Source: Bettongia penicillata ogilbyi (taxonomy: Eukaryota > Chordata > Mammalia > Diprotodontia > Potoroidae). Taken from it: DNA of 64,000 bases. Within the stretch, counting starts at the first letter, position 1, and the number at the start of each line of letters is the position of its first letter. Under the pieces are notes generated by a model that saw only the letters and a program-made list of their open reading frames with translations, did no database searches and had not been told where the DNA came from. Where the stretch lies: NCBI GenBank assembly GCA_023548195.1, contig JAJHZJ010000014.1:18921718-18985717 (forward strand). The letters are read 5' to 3'. Made by a program: the position numbers and the translations under genes. Positions 10,441 to 22,999 of the stretch are shown here, piece by piece.

Positions 10441-12007
10441 AGTACTAGTAGCCATATTCAAAAACCCTTCCATCACTATTAATTAGAAATGTGCAAAACA
10501 TGACTCTGGAGTTCGTATCTCATACCCATCAGAAGAAAAAAAAAAAGGAGTCGCTGAACTGACTTTGATCCAATTTCAGCACAACTAGGCCTAGAGATCA
10601 AAGAAAGAAAAACAGGACCCATATATAGGAAAGTATTTTAAGAAGCCGCCTCAAAGAGGTTATATTTTATGGAAGGGATATAGCATCTAAACAGACAAAT
10701 AAATAAATACAAAGTATATTTAAAATAATACAAAGTAATTGGAAGTGGAAAACAGCACCAAAACCTTGTATAAATGAGCACCAGAAAGATCTTGTGAAGG
10801 TGGGGAATGAGTTGTGCTTGGACAGATGCATCCCAGGCATAGGGAACTGCACTTTAAAAGGCATGAATGTGGGAGATTTCTTCATAACTTATTAGAAATT
10901 AAAACTTTCAGTAATTAGTTAGTTTTGAATCCTTTACCATACTTAATAAACTATATACACCTCTTTTCTCATAACCTTTCTCACTCAATGACCTATAATC
11001 TTATCATTTTAGACAAACATCAGTGTCACTAGCTATACAACTTATTAACAGTGTCATAAATAATACAAAGACATGAAAGCATTTTAACAATGTGTCAGTT
11101 GTGAAAAAGATCACAGTCAGAGTCATCTGACATTTTCTAGATGAGTAGATTATGTACCAATGAAATGCAATTTACCTTAGAATGACAAAAGCAGAGAATT
11201 CTAGAACTTGTGTACATATAAGGAAAGTATGTACCTTGTCAGGAAACACAAAGAGCCTATGAAGACAATGAGCTAAAGGCACATTGTTTGCCAAGACTGG
11301 GAATACAAATTTATAACTCCCCCTCCAAAAAAAAAATAATAAATGGACCAACCTCCAAAGATGCAAAAGCAAAATAGGATGTTGCTTAGGTTTAGTATGA
11401 AAGATGGATGAAAATTTGGATCTATTCCAATATTATTTGAACATTTTTTTCATACCCATTGAACCAAACCATAGCATGACAAAGCTGTGATTACTTTGCT
11501 CCAAGCAGAAGGTCAAGCATATTTGATTTAGAAACTGGTTTTCTTTACTCCCTGTGATTTTTAATACACTAGCCAAGATACTGGCACTGAAAACGAAGGA
11601 GGTGGGGCAGAGATTGTAAGATTGACTGAAATGGTGGTCATTTAAAGACTAGAGAATTAGACATCTATTGAAATACTTTATGTAGGAATTGAAAGGGATT
11701 TTGGAAAGGTCTAGGAATATCAGAAATTGTACTTATTTGTACACATTATTTCCTCTTCTTCTTGAGGATATTTTTTGGCTAAAATATTATATGATTTTAT
11801 AAATATTTAGCTGCTTGCTATCTGCCAGAAGTAACTATTTTAAATGTATGGGGGAAAGTCATGATAATCAGTACAGGGGAGGGTACCCAAATTGTAGAAC
11901 TATTAGCAATGGGTGGCAAATACAATCAGGCAAACAAGTCTCACATAAGTATCAAAGTGTGATCAATTAAGTCAGTCAGCTACCCCACTCCAGTTGAATT
12001 AACAGAT
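10441..12007. other. Intronic or intergenic stretch without recognisable features
   Basis: AT-rich, no splice-bounded frame recognised and no confident repeat. A weak old-repeat resemblance appears around 10645-10880. Confidence 0.5.
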
Positions 12008-12021
12008 AAGATTACATACTA
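12008..12021 (+). repeat. Target-site duplication candidate, left copy (RTE)
   Basis: AAGATTACATACTA here pairs with AAGATTATATCCTA at 13142-13155, 12 of 14 bases. Confidence 0.65.
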
Positions 12022-12254
12022 AGAGAGATCCCCACCCTGTGATGGTCACAGGACAATCTATTTCCTTTAGCTTTACAGAGATGGGCAGTGGAGGCATCCA
12101 CGAATTCCTGGAGGATAACTCTTCTTGCACATAACCTGGAAAATTTCAGTTGGCTTTTGTATAAGCAACAGATACCCCACCTTGTAAATCTCAGCTGGAA
12201 TAGAATGTACACCAGATGCTTCACCATACAAAAGCAATCTAATGGCATCAATTC
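12022..12254 (-). pseudogene. RTE reverse-transcriptase fragment (inverted part)
   Basis: The minus strand contains, in slightly shifted frames, SIPAEIYKVG, then QEFVDAS and CKAKGNRLSCDHHR, matching the N-terminal half of RTE/BovB reverse transcriptases (finger/palm region ending in the NHRGISLL-type motif). At least one frameshift is present between the pieces. Confidence 0.8.
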
Positions 12255-12264
12255 TCTTCTGCTT

Positions 12265-13090
12265 GTGCTAATTTTGGTCTAACAATTAACACCAAGTACA
12301 CACAAGTGCTCCATCAGTCAGCACCACACCATCTATATGTGAAACCATTGGTTGTAGCAAACGGAGAAGTTTTGAATGTTGTGGATAAGTTCACTTACCT
12401 TGGTAGTATACTTTTCAGGCGCACACACGTTAATAATAAGACTGACACATACATTGCTAGAGTTAGTTCATTATTTGAGAAGATTCAAAGGAAAGTGTGG
12501 GAGAGAAGAGGTATTAGACCGACTACAAATTGAAGGTCTACAGAACCATTGTGCTGACCTCATTGTTGTATACCTGTGAAACCTGGGCAGTATACCAGTG
12601 CCATGCCAGGAAACTGAATCTCTTTCATTTGATTGTCTTGGGAAGATTCTGAGGATCATTTGGCAGGATAAGATACCAGACACTGAGGTCCTTTCGTGAA
12701 CTAAACTGCCAAGCATTCAAAGTTTGCTTTAGAGAACACAACTCCAGTGGACTGGCCATGTTGTTCTAATGCAAAATGTACACCTGCCAAAAAGACTATT
12801 TTATAGAGATCTCGCACGGAGCAAGCATTCACATGGTGGTCAGAGGAAGACTCTCAAGGTCTCTCTTAAGAAATCTGGGATTGACTGTATGACATGAGAG
12901 ACAATGGAACATGTCCTCTCAGCATAGAGTACCCACAATGAAAGCAGAATTGAAACAGCTCAGGAGAAGCACAAGATGTGCAAATTTAGAGAATGCACTT
13001 CAAATATTCACATGTGCCTGATCTGTGGTAGAACATTCCAAGCTTGTATTGGTCTGATCAGGCACAGTTGGACATACTGAAACTTGACTC
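12265..13090 (+). pseudogene. RTE reverse-transcriptase C-terminus with zinc finger
   Basis: The frame includes VVDKFTYLGSILFRRTHVNN (about 12379-12438), typical of the RTE thumb region. Degraded CETW and FGHV-like parts follow (12570-12770), and then CLICGRTFQACIGLIRH (13017-13067), a C2H2-type finger usual at the end of RTE proteins. Multiple stops and shifts rule out function. Confidence 0.8.
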
Positions 13091-13289
13091 TAGCATAATG
13101 ATGTCATTTTGGTTCTCTTCAAGAACGAAGGACAACAAACCAAGATTATATCCTAATTACTTTATCAAGCAGAACACCTCTATGCTCTTACTACTTCTCC
13201 CAGAGGTTGTTTTACAGAGAAGGATATTGAGGCTCCCAAGAGGAATGTAACTTAAGGTCACAAATGAAGGATTATAGGGTAATAGATTT

Positions 13290-13640
13290 AGAGGCTTGAG
13301 ATCTCAAAAATGATAAATCCCAACCTTTTCATTTTACACGAGGAAACTGAGGCCCAGATAGAGTAAATAATAGATAGTAAGTGCCTCAAGCAGGATTCAA
13401 ATCCAGTATTTTCTGAACTCCAAATCCACCACTGTATTTACTGCATTGGGATACCCTGTAGGCCTAATTTTATTCTTACTAACATTGAGACTTAACTCTG
13501 ATGGAGTTAAATAGATGCTAAACTTCATAAACTCATTAATTGCTAGAGCTGAATAAAACCTTAGAAACCAACCCCTCATTTTCCAGAAGAAACAGAACAG
13601 GGATTGTCAAAATAGGGACTGGAAAATAGGTCTACAACTT
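13290..13640 (+). mobile_element. MIR (CORE-SINE) remnants
   Basis: CATTTTACACGAGGAAACTG and GGATTCAAATCCAG around 13330-13405 are the MIR core order. A second weaker MIR core piece follows at 13545-13610. Confidence 0.7.
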
Positions 13641-15756
13641 CTAACTCAGGGCTCTTTTAGAAAGGTTTTTGATATATGACTTTCCAAACTAAAACTTACT
13701 TTGTGTCACTAACCCTTCCAAAGCTTCAATCCATGGTCTCATGATTAGCAGCTCATTAGGAAGATCCTTGAATACCTCCTAGGTGCACTCTGTCTTTAAG
13801 CTAATATATCCCTTGGAGAACAGCTCAGTAGCCTCCTGGGGACAGCAGGAGTCTTCTCTATAACACTGTTGGAATTCCTAGTGCTGGCAATTTGAACTGA
13901 TGAGGGAATTAATTTAAAGGCCCTTATCCTAAACCTAAACTAAACTGGAACCCAAGTTCTATCAGATACCAGGGCTACCTCTGACATCTCCATCTTTGTG
14001 CACTGAACTTCTTGAGACAGAACTTAAACCATGGCACAAATAAGCCAATAACTCTGCTTCCCAAAAAGAAATTCCCTGCATCTGTCCCAATCTCATCATG
14101 GCTCCAAACTTCCACAGCTCCTCTGGCTCAGTCTCATTCTTAAAGCAACTGAAAAATCGTTTACATCCCCTGACTTGGACAAAGCCTCCATTACTCTACC
14201 CTAGTTTTAGGTCTTAGTTAAGGTAGCTCACAAAAAAAGAGGTTGCTTACTTGGGGCTTTACACACCAATAAAAATTTTGAGATCTAATCTCTGTTAAGA
14301 TGATGATATTTATATAACTTTCTGTAACCTTCCCTCACTCATATTTATCTTAAGAGGCAAAAGTGAGTATGAGAACTGATAGGATTTCTGAGATTAGGAG
14401 AAAAGCATTTCCTCTCAGCCATAGGCATTATTTGGCTTTTCTTTGAGTTGAAGGTGGTCTTGAGTCACTTATGAGAGTTGTGGAAGAGATCAGACAGAAA
14501 GGAAAGAGCTAGAATTGAATGAGCTGAAGGAGGGAGAAGGCAACCTTCATCCCCCACCAGGACTTAATAATATGAATTGGAGAGAAGTAATGACACAGAA
14601 GCAACAGGTGAAGAAAGGGAAAGGAAGGAAAGCTGAGCTCCCAGGGAAAGGAGAAATAGAGGTGAACATCTTGGAATAAAGAACTCACATTGTGGTTGAT
14701 GGTTGTAAACTCCACTTCAAGGATTGAGGGAAGTTCATTTTCTGGCTTCCCCTCTTTGGGCCTGTCCAGTAAAAGATACTTTATGCTCTTCTCAATTATT
14801 TTACCTAAGAATTTCCTGCATGCTGACTTTGTTTCATATATGAAGAAACCTGGGGCCAATCATAAAGACTTGTCTTACATATTTAGTCTAAGGTGAGAAA
14901 AATGGAATGGAAGAAGCTAGTGTTACCTGAAAATATACAGAATTAAAATTGGGACAGAGAGTCAGACTGCTGCCTGAATGTTAGGATAAAAAGTCCTAAC
15001 TGGGGGCTTGGAGCTACTGTGAGTGTTTTAATAGCTTCATTTAATTCAAATTCTATAAATAACCAGGGAAAGAAACTATGTGGCTCCTTGGGTCATTATA
15101 ATGTCCCTAGGCTAAAAACAAGCTAATTTTATAACTGAGTGTACCAGATTATCTTCAGAAGGGAGGGAAGCAAGGAGAAGGGTACAATAATAAAGAAAAG
15201 ATCTCTCCCTAAACTAAGCCATAGGGAGAGGACAGGTTATGCTTGGGAAGGATTTGGCTCCACCCTTTTTCAGAAGGGAGAATGGAGCAAAAAAGGATCA
15301 AATATTGCCCAGTCAACCCTCTAATTATATCCAGCAGTATTACATAAATATCAGTTTTTTTCCTTGGGATGAAAATCATTAGCATATAACCTTTGAAATT
15401 GTTTCACAATTTTAAAAAATTAAGTTCAACCATATTGTATCTTTAATGACTTTTACCATAGATTGCTCTAGTATATGCAGGAATTATGCCAAAAATAGAG
15501 AAACTGTTTCTAAAGAAGCCATAATCGATTATATTATTACTTTAAAAAAATCAATATACATAAATACATATGTTCATTAGAACTCACTGAATTTTGGTAA
15601 ACTCTTTACTTGAAGAAAGATTTCATTCCTCTTTGGACAACTTCCTTGACAATAATTCATAGGGACACTACCATTTCAAAAAAGGAAGAAATAGATATTA
15701 CTTTGTAACATTTAAAAATTAGACCAGTATTTTCTAACAGTATTAAAAATTATTAC
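13641..15756. other. SLC25A21 intron, no recognisable elements
   Basis: The longest frame is 116 codons (14509-14859, minus) and resembles nothing known; it lacks convincing splice context. The expected next SLC25A21 exon was not found here. Confidence 0.5.
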
Positions 15757-15864
15757 CTGCGCAAATGTATCCCGATTGGCCTGCAAACCAACTTTTACAA
15801 CCTCAAAAGGGTTAACCACAATAGCTTCGGTTAGTCCAGATCCCAATCCGGCAACTGCATATGC
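15757..15864 (-). CDS. SLC25A21: SLC25A21 coding exon (central part of the carrier)
   Basis: An internal exon of 108 bp encodes 36 residues without a stop, including GLGSGLTEAIVVNPFEVVKV and ending LQANRDTFAQ. This matches the mitochondrial 2-oxodicarboxylate carrier, which exchanges 2-oxoadipate and 2-oxoglutarate across the inner mitochondrial membrane in lysine and tryptophan breakdown. NPFEVVKVGLQ is a mitochondrial-carrier signature of the P-x-[DE]-x-x-K type. On the minus strand the exon follows a T-rich acceptor ending TTTTTTAG and is followed by a GTAATA donor. Phase is 0 at both ends and continues directly from the exon at 18329-18388. The next downstream exon, expected to begin the segment leading to the third carrier repeat, was not found between here and position 1. 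The identification rests on recall of the mammalian protein family, not on a search. Confidence 0.95.
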
Positions 15865-16803
15865 CTAAAAAATTAAATAAAGCAATATTTTAAAACAAAT
15901 TTCTATTTGTACCATGGTAAATCACTATACTGTACATCTGAACGCTATCATTAATATGGAGAGATCTACACAAATAGACAGTATACCATTACTAAACAGT
16001 TTTAGTCCTTGATTAGATACTGACAATTCATGACAAATTATTGAAGCCACAAACCACATTCTAAAAATTCAAAATAAAATATCAAGGCTATCAACAGCAA
16101 CCTCTTTCCATTAGCCAAGAAAAAGGTCACATTACTGATTTAAGATTCATGTTAAAAATATACCCTTATATTCAATTTGAATAGACTTTGAACTTGTAAA
16201 GTGAGGACTTCATTTTTAACATTTATTTAAATGTACTTTTCAGGGCTAAAAGAGCAGAAGTAAAATAAAGTTTGTTTGTTCTTTGCTTAGAATTCAGGTA
16301 ATCTACAGATTAGTTTGAAATATTTAAGAATGTATTCATAGTGACAATATTTATACTTAAATTAAATATTGTTATAGCTAATATAACTTCCTAATTCAAA
16401 AAGAATGTCTATTTACATTTGACTGCCTTAGACTTTAAAACCCTGATAAAATATTAAATCAGAAATAGTTGGGTTTTCCAATGGCATGAAACAAAAAACT
16501 AGAAATTTTATGAAAGAATAGTTATAGGGGAGATAGCGATGTTAGTTGTTGAGAATTTCTGCCATAGGAAGGAAGAGTTCTTTGTATAAATATTTTCCAT
16601 GCACAATACTCATTTGTTATTAAAAATCTTTGAAATTATATGTAATAAAACACATTCAAGAGAGATTTAATAAGGTAATATGTGTATCTTCATAATATTT
16701 CATTTCAGAAACATCAACAGAAACATTGCCAATTTTGCATTATATAAAATAAGCATTTATGGAAAGCAAAAATTCACCCTAAGAATTGACTCCCTCTTGT
16801 GGC

Positions 16804-16990
16804 AACATAATATAGAAGGAAATGATGCAAATTGGTATCAGAAGTACTAGGTTCAAATCCTTAACCTGCCATTACTTGTGAAATCATGGGTAAATCATTC
16901 AACTTCTCTGGGTCTCAATTTTTTTCTAATCTATAAAGTGAAGGCATTTGACTAGATGATCCTAAAGATCCTTCCACCTCCAAATTTATG
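16804..16990 (+). mobile_element. MIR SINE
   Basis: Complete MIR order: AGGTTCAAATCC, then TAAATCATTCAACTTCTCTG, then a TCTATAAAGTGAAGG block and the GATCCTTCCACCTCCAAAT end. It lies inside the SLC25A21 intron between the exons at 15757 and 18329. Confidence 0.9.
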
Positions 16991-17059
16991 ACCTTAAATG
17001 TTATTTATTTTCTCATTTTCAGTAGCTATTTCTCTTTAATGTCCATTATTATTAACTGC

Positions 17060-17080
17060 CTCTCTCTCTCTCTATCTCTG

Positions 17081-17113
<33 letters not shown>

Positions 17114-17164
17114 CTCTCTCTCTTTATTTTTCTCTCTCTGTCTGTCTGTCTGTCTCTCTCTCTC
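17060..17164. repeat. (TC)n(AC)n(TCTG)n compound microsatellite
   Basis: Runs of TC, then ACAC/GCAC, then TC, TCTG and TC again. Confidence 0.95.
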
Positions 17165-17654
17165 ATATGTCATTTTTATTATGTCGGCTTGACCTACCTG
17201 TGAGTGATTAAAATGTCTCCAATTGATTCTCTGGGGTTGTCTCAGTATCCCTTATATTGTATTGACTACTTCTCTAGATATAACTACCTCTAGGAACACT
17301 TACTGGAAGTTCTACCATCTTGGCTTGTCTTTGGTGGATACCTATGTTTCTGCCAGATTACATGTTTGTACATATAAAAATATCCATATATACTCATATG
17401 TATATATTTACATGTGTATATACGTGTATGTATCAGAGGTATAACTGGTAGCTAGGATTCAAGTTAATGTTCTTAGACTTTAAATCCATCACTCTTTTCA
17501 TTCTGTTCTGTTACTTCTCACAAATTTGTGAGATTATTCTTTTAGGACCTATGTATGTGTGTATGTATCAGTTACATTAAGTTAATTTCATTTGTAGCAA
17601 AGACATCAAATCCCAAGACAGCAAAAAGGGAACAGAGGGAGATGGAGGAAAAGA

Positions 17655-17885
17655 GGAAGGGAAGGAATACATATTTATATAGCACCTACTATGTGCCAGA
17701 CACTGTGGTAAATACTTTAAAAAAATACTCTCATTTCTCATAGCAAGCCTGGGAGGTAGATGTTATTATTATTCCAATTTCACAGGTGAAGAAACTGAGG
17801 CAAACAAAAGTATAAGATGACTTACCCAGCATCATGTAAGTAGTAAGTATCTGAATATTAGAAGAGTTTAAATTACAATTCTAAT
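17655..17885 (+). mobile_element. MIR-family SINE (MIRb/MIR3-like)
   Basis: TATATAGCACCTACTATGTG, CACTGTGGTAAATAC, CCTGGGAGGTAGATG, GAAGAAACTGAGGC and TTACCCAGCATCATG appear in canonical order. Confidence 0.88.
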
Positions 17886-18328
17886 GCAGTATTGAAGTAG
17901 TGTTCTAGTGATTCCTGCAAAAGCTTTTGTAATCATTATTTCTCAAACTAATTTCACTGTAAAATCCCCAAACTCCGAAGTGCCACTTTCATTACAAGTG
18001 AAATAAAGGCTAAAAAAAAGTACATGTTTACACATGATCATTCACACCCATAGGTGTCAAGTACATGTGTTTTGTTTTTAAGGTTTTTCCATAAATGCTG
18101 TATGTACTTTGCATTATTGAATCATATCCATGCGAGTTTTTGTGTCTAATTTATTATCACTGGTTTGCTTCTAGGATTGAAATTATAAGTTAATAGGAAG
18201 ATGATTTTTAACAAATTACTCAGCTTTAATTTTTAGCAGCTAAATTTTAGGAATCAATAAGGCATCTTATTTTAGATTTTACTTTATGAAATAACATTCA
18301 CCAAAGTACAGTAAAGACTCTCACTTAC

Positions 18329-18388
18329 CAATCCTGGTGACAATGACACATATCCAAGTAATTTCTTATACTGTTCAAAGGCAAAAAA
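18329..18388 (-). CDS. SLC25A21: SLC25A21 coding exon (FEQYKKLLGYVSLSP segment)
   Basis: A 60-bp internal exon encodes 20 residues beginning FFAFEQYKKLLGYVSLSP. It corresponds to the end of the first carrier repeat and the linker to the second in SLC25A21. On the minus strand the acceptor is a pyrimidine-rich TTTATTTTACAG and the donor is a strong consensus GTAAGT. Both boundaries are phase 0, joining the exon at 29950-30016 (ending PKRAVK) to the exon at 15757-15864 (beginning AYAVAG) in the order of the known protein. The intron to the next exon is about 2.5 kb and the intron before it about 11.6 kb. Such a short exon is only identifiable because its neighbours match as well. Confidence 0.93.
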
Positions 18389-19440
18389 CTGTAAAATAAA
18401 ATAATACTAGAGATTGGTAAATTTTCCCCCCAGTAAGACATCCAAATATATCAAACTTCAGGTTGTACTTCTGGTAAAATGTTAAATTAATCAGTATGTT
18501 AAAATGATGTGCTATTTCATATAAAATATGCCCCATGACTTATAACTTTTAGTCTCTTTTCAAGTAGTAGTCATTTGGATTTTACCCTAACATTTACATT
18601 TTCCAATTCTGCCATAACCTGAAAAATAACTGATGGAATCCTTTATGGCAGTAAATGAACCATGCAGCTTCCATTTACCATGACCATTTTCAGTTCAGAC
18701 ATCAATAGACTTCTTTTTATGGTAGTGATTCAAAATTACAGGCTTATGGTCCCCAAACTTTTGGTTTTCTATGTTTTCTAAATGAACTGCTTTCTCTATG
18801 AATGCTCAAGTTTCTAACCAATGTATGTAAAAATAAATCCACTCTCTGCCTTAGTTAAATAAATAAATTAAACAAATGAATAAACATTAATTAATTAAAA
18901 AATTAAGTTCATACTGCTTTTATTTCCCTACTACTCCATGTATATTGTCATGAATTCAATGAATATTTAGGATGGTGAAGACTCAAATATGTGGATGGAG
19001 GTCTAAGTTCTCACCTCCAAGCAAGATTTCACTCCAAGTACATTACAAAGAAAACTACGTATTGATTGACTTAAGATCTTCAAAGGTGGAGACTCTACAA
19101 ACCCCTATGACGATGATAGAAATGATGGATGTGACTTCAATAGAAAATGAAAAATGTAATTTCATCCTAAATCAATTTCCATATGAAATAGTTCCAACCA
19201 TCTGATTTAGTCCATGAGTTTTCTATTTTGGGCAACACTTTTCAAATTTTTACACTCCTAACCTATAACATAGTTAGCTCTAGGGGTCAGGGTAAAGATA
19301 CTCAGGTTGTCTGGTGCCCTATGTACTACTCTTAGAAACTGTTTATTGGAACCTATTCAGTTCATTTTCTAATGAGATCCTTAAAAGATGTATAACCTGA
19401 TCTAAAAATATCCTACTTTATTATGTTTTATACTATAGAC
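18389..19440. other. SLC25A21 intron, nothing recognised
   Basis: AT-rich with an AAATAAAT-rich patch at 18855-18905. The 77-codon frame at 18972-19205 has no recognised similarity. Confidence 0.5.
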
Positions 19441-19449
19441 AGAGCAAGA

Positions 19450-19525
19450 AACTATATATATACATATATGCATACATATAAATACATATGCATGCATATA
19501 CATACATGTGTGTATATGTGGAGAA
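19450..19525. repeat. TA/CATA-rich microsatellite
   Basis: Degenerate ATAC, CATG and TATA units. Confidence 0.8.
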
Positions 19526-19764
19526 GAGAGAGAGATTTCCATTTTGAGGTCTCATCAAGGTATGGAAGTGGCCATGGATTCTTGAACATTATGCCAGTGG
19601 ACTGCAAGATCTAGAGGGTACTACCATGGTAGAAAGATTTCATGTCTGTTTCCAGCAATAGTTTGTATTTCCAAGGAGTGACTTACCTAACCTCAAAGAG
19701 ATTCATCATCAATGAGTTGGGAACTTGGTATTTAACTCTTTGTCTTTGGCTACCCATGAAACAA

Positions 19765-19765
<1 letters not shown>

Positions 19766-19811
<46 letters not shown>

Positions 19812-19818
19812 CATCTAT
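19766..19818. repeat. (ATCT)n tetranucleotide microsatellite
   Basis: About 12 uninterrupted CTAT units and one CCAT variant, followed by a TA-rich stretch to about 19895. Confidence 0.97.
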
Positions 19819-19939
19819 AAAGAAAAATATAACTACACAGATACACATATACATATGAGTATATATATATACATATATTCATATTTATATATTTGAGAAT
19901 AAAGCATTGGGTATCTCCCCCCATCCCCCATACACTTTA

Positions 19940-20090
19940 TGTGCTGTCTTCCCTATTAGAATGCAAACTTGGCTCAGATAGGTACTGTCTTTCTGCTTGT
20001 ATTTGGTGTATTCTCAGTACTTAGCACAGTACCTGTCACATAGTAATCACCTAATAAATTCTTCTTGACTTGACTTGACTCCAGAATAAA
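19940..20090 (+). mobile_element. L2 LINE 3' end
   Basis: Typical L2 3' end: TTAGAATGCAAACTTGGC, TACTTAGCACAGTACCTG, CACATAGTAATCACCTAATAA, then a TTGACTTGACT tail. Confidence 0.88.
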
Positions 20091-22430
20091 ATTTGTCTAC
20101 TAGCTTGTGAAGGAAGCTTTTTTTCTTCCTTGGAAATACTAATGCTAACTCTTTCCTCCTTGGAAACTAATCTGCAGAAGATAGAATCAATCAATACTCA
20201 CAAAGAGAAAATGTAAAAATAGTGTCAATATATTTTTGCTATGAATTTATTTTAAACAACAGTAAGGTAATGCCTTCTAGTTTGAAGGCCATAGGGACTA
20301 AAATGATGAATTCATTTATCATTATTTTCTGAGTGTCTACTATGTTAAAGATATTATACTAGGTATGAGACAAAAACATTCTTTAGTTTGCTATCTAGTT
20401 TTTATCAAGTTAACATCTTATAATGTTTTTTGAGAGGAAAAATGGAAAATTCTAGAAGGTTCTCATATGAGAGCATGGTTATCTAAAATTTTAATTTTTT
20501 TTCTTTAGGTACACTCTTCACCTTTAAGGACCATTTTTATTACCCAGTAAACTATGTCTAAACCTTGGGATTAGAATGGCTCGTATGTGAGATTGCTTAG
20601 ATTTATATATGTTTTTCAAAGCTAGCTAGATAGTTAAGGTTTTCATTTAGCGCTTAATATGTGCTAGTCACTGTGCTATGGGCTAAGAATACAATAAGGA
20701 CAGTCTTTGACCTCAAGGAGCTTACATGCTTAAGAAAAAGAGTGTAAGGTGGAGTTCACTCTCAATACTAAAGCACAATTAATCATCACTTCCATTTCAT
20801 GCTGTTAATATCTTTTTCAAAGCAATTGATAACAAAGGATTCTTAAAATTCAAACATGCCACATTGTTTTATTCAAGTTACATTTGAGAATATTTAATGA
20901 AAAAATTTATGGTTTTGTTATAATCAGGCAATCATTCCCACCACAAATTCTAGAGTAAATAACTACAAAGTGAGTATTTTCATATATTGTGTCTAAAAAA
21001 CTAGTGCTATCCATCTGGCAAGTAGGTAATTAAATTCAAGTTATGCTTAAAAAGCTTAGCACATGCCTTAATAACTTTCAGGTAAAATGGACTTGAAGCA
21101 AGATGTCTGGTGCCCAGACACAATGTACAGTTGCCCAAAAGTTCATCTGTTAATCATTGTTCTGGCAATTCGCTTTCCCCGCTATATCAATAGAAACTAG
21201 CTCAGTTTGGTAAACCTCAACTTTTTTTTTTTTTTAACTAAAAAGAGTGCTCCACTTTGATAAATCTAAATCCCCTCAAAGTTCAAATTCTTTATCATAT
21301 TTAGTATCTAGAAGAACTAGACCAAGAGAATAAATTTTAAATTTATTTTGTGTATGCAAATTTCTATAGAGATGAATATATTACTTTGCAGAGACAAAGC
21401 AACTTTTATTTTAAACAAGAACTCTGCCTTGTTTGATTATCTGGGTATCTTTTATCAGTGAAGCAGTTACAGAATTCAATTCAGTCCTTTTGTTTACTTC
21501 AGCATACTTTTCCCCCAGATTTTCCACAGTAACTCAGATCATCATGACAAATACCTCCTGAGGTAATCATTAAAACATCACAAAAACTTCATAATTTGTA
21601 ACATGGAAAGGACATATTAAAGTAGTATTTGAATATTTTCATTAAAGTACAATCTTGAATCAAATGATATTGTTACTGTTTTAGTATAGAATCTTGTGCA
21701 AGATTTTTCCATAGGTTTATATATGTATGTGTAGTTTTTTTCTTTTATTACTCTCTTTCATAACCTTATTATATTCCTGAATGCTGTATAAACTAAGGAT
21801 GATGTTTGTCCCTTCCAACCTTTTAATTATAATGAAATTTTTCTACTTTGTCAAATCTGTTATTATCATGATGGGTGCTCTCTACAAATGGAGATCTCAC
21901 TATGCCTTCTAATTCTATTTAATTATTGTCTGAATCATTTTATAAACTTGTTTAAAAATTTTATGTCCATGACTTCTGTTTTTATATCAAAGTCATTTAA
22001 AGATGTATGTTCCTCTCTTCCACGTCCTACCTGAAATACAGTCAAGGGAAATCTTGCTTTATAAGAAAGAAAAGTAACTGAGCAAAATTGAAATAGTGAC
22101 CATATATAACATAATGCTCAACATTATGTCCATACAGTCCTCCATATCTCCAAGGAAAAAGGAGAGTCACTTTATAATTGCAGACTGTGATCTTATTTTA
22201 ATGCACTTTTCATTTACATTATTAGGTGCACAGCAGAACATAGGAGGATTCAAAATATATAGCAATGAATTTCCATTTTGAGAAAGCCTGTATGATAAAT
22301 AGGGCATGTTGTGTTGAGAGCTGTCCATCTTTTCATTGCTTCCTTGTAAATTTTCTTTTGGGCTGTGCACTTTTTACTTTGTTCTATTTTCCCCTTCTTG
22401 CCACCTTCTCCCCTCCCAGAAGGATACAAT
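20091..22430. other. SLC25A21 intron, mostly unassigned
   Basis: A short old-repeat piece at 20640-20730 (TATGTGCTAGTCACTGTGCT and CCTCAAGGAGCTTACATG) is of MIR/L2 age. The rest holds nothing recognisable. Confidence 0.5.
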
Positions 22431-22436
22431 TAAGTG

Positions 22437-22525
22437 CAGATATATTTATATATAGATATATACATACACATATATACACATACATACATATATACATACA
22501 TGCACACATACATATATATATATAC
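22437..22525. repeat. (TA)n/(CATA)n microsatellite
   Basis: TATATA, ACATAC and CACATA units. Confidence 0.85.
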
Positions 22526-22689
22526 TTTCCTTAATAAATTCTATATCTGATCTTTGTTTTTATGCTTGTGCATATCTCAATCTCATTTCCTATCTCTCCT
22601 GACTCCTCTACTTTATTTCTATTCACTATCTTGCCCTCCTATTACTTAACCTAACCTCCCTCCAAGGATCCTTCCCCATCCTCCTGGCA

Positions 22690-22985
22690 GAGATGCTTGA
22701 AAAAATAAGGGATAGAGGCAACTATAAAAGAAAAAATATGGAGTTTTGTAACATTGATTGAAAAACTTTTGCATGAGCAAAATTAATGTAACTAGGATAA
22801 GAAGTGAAGGGGTCAAATGGAATATAAAACCACAAGATATGATTAATATGGGGAGTTTATGGAATTATGAAAAGATTTGTATAAATGGATACAGAATGAA
22901 GTAACAGAACCAGGAAAACAATATGCACAATTATTGAAAATACACATGTACATATACACATTATTGAAGTAGATAATACATATAG
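22690..22985 (+). mobile_element. L1 3' fragment (sense)
   Basis: GCATGAGCAAAATTAATGTA and then AACAGAACCAGGAAAACAAT in this order are L1 ORF2-end and 3' UTR blocks, as at 44030-44320. Confidence 0.65.
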
Positions 22986-22999
22986 TCGACATTTTTTTC

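Larger units (their letters stand above)
12022..13141 (+). mobile_element. RTE-class LINE, 5'-truncated with an internal inversion
   Basis: The right part (about 12265-13141, plus strand) encodes the end of an RTE reverse transcriptase and its C-terminus, ending in a CTCTTCAAGAACGAAGGACA tail. The left part (12022-12254) encodes an earlier reverse-transcriptase region on the minus strand. The two parts meet head to head near 12255-12265. Flanking 14-bp near-identical repeats suggest one insertion event whose 5' part was inverted, as in twin priming. About 180 residues of the protein are missing between the two parts. Confidence 0.8.

Noticed and set aside
14509..14859. 116-codon minus-strand frame as a possible missing SLC25A21 exon
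   Set aside because: The translation does not resemble the carrier segment expected next, and no suitable splice-bounded match was found.
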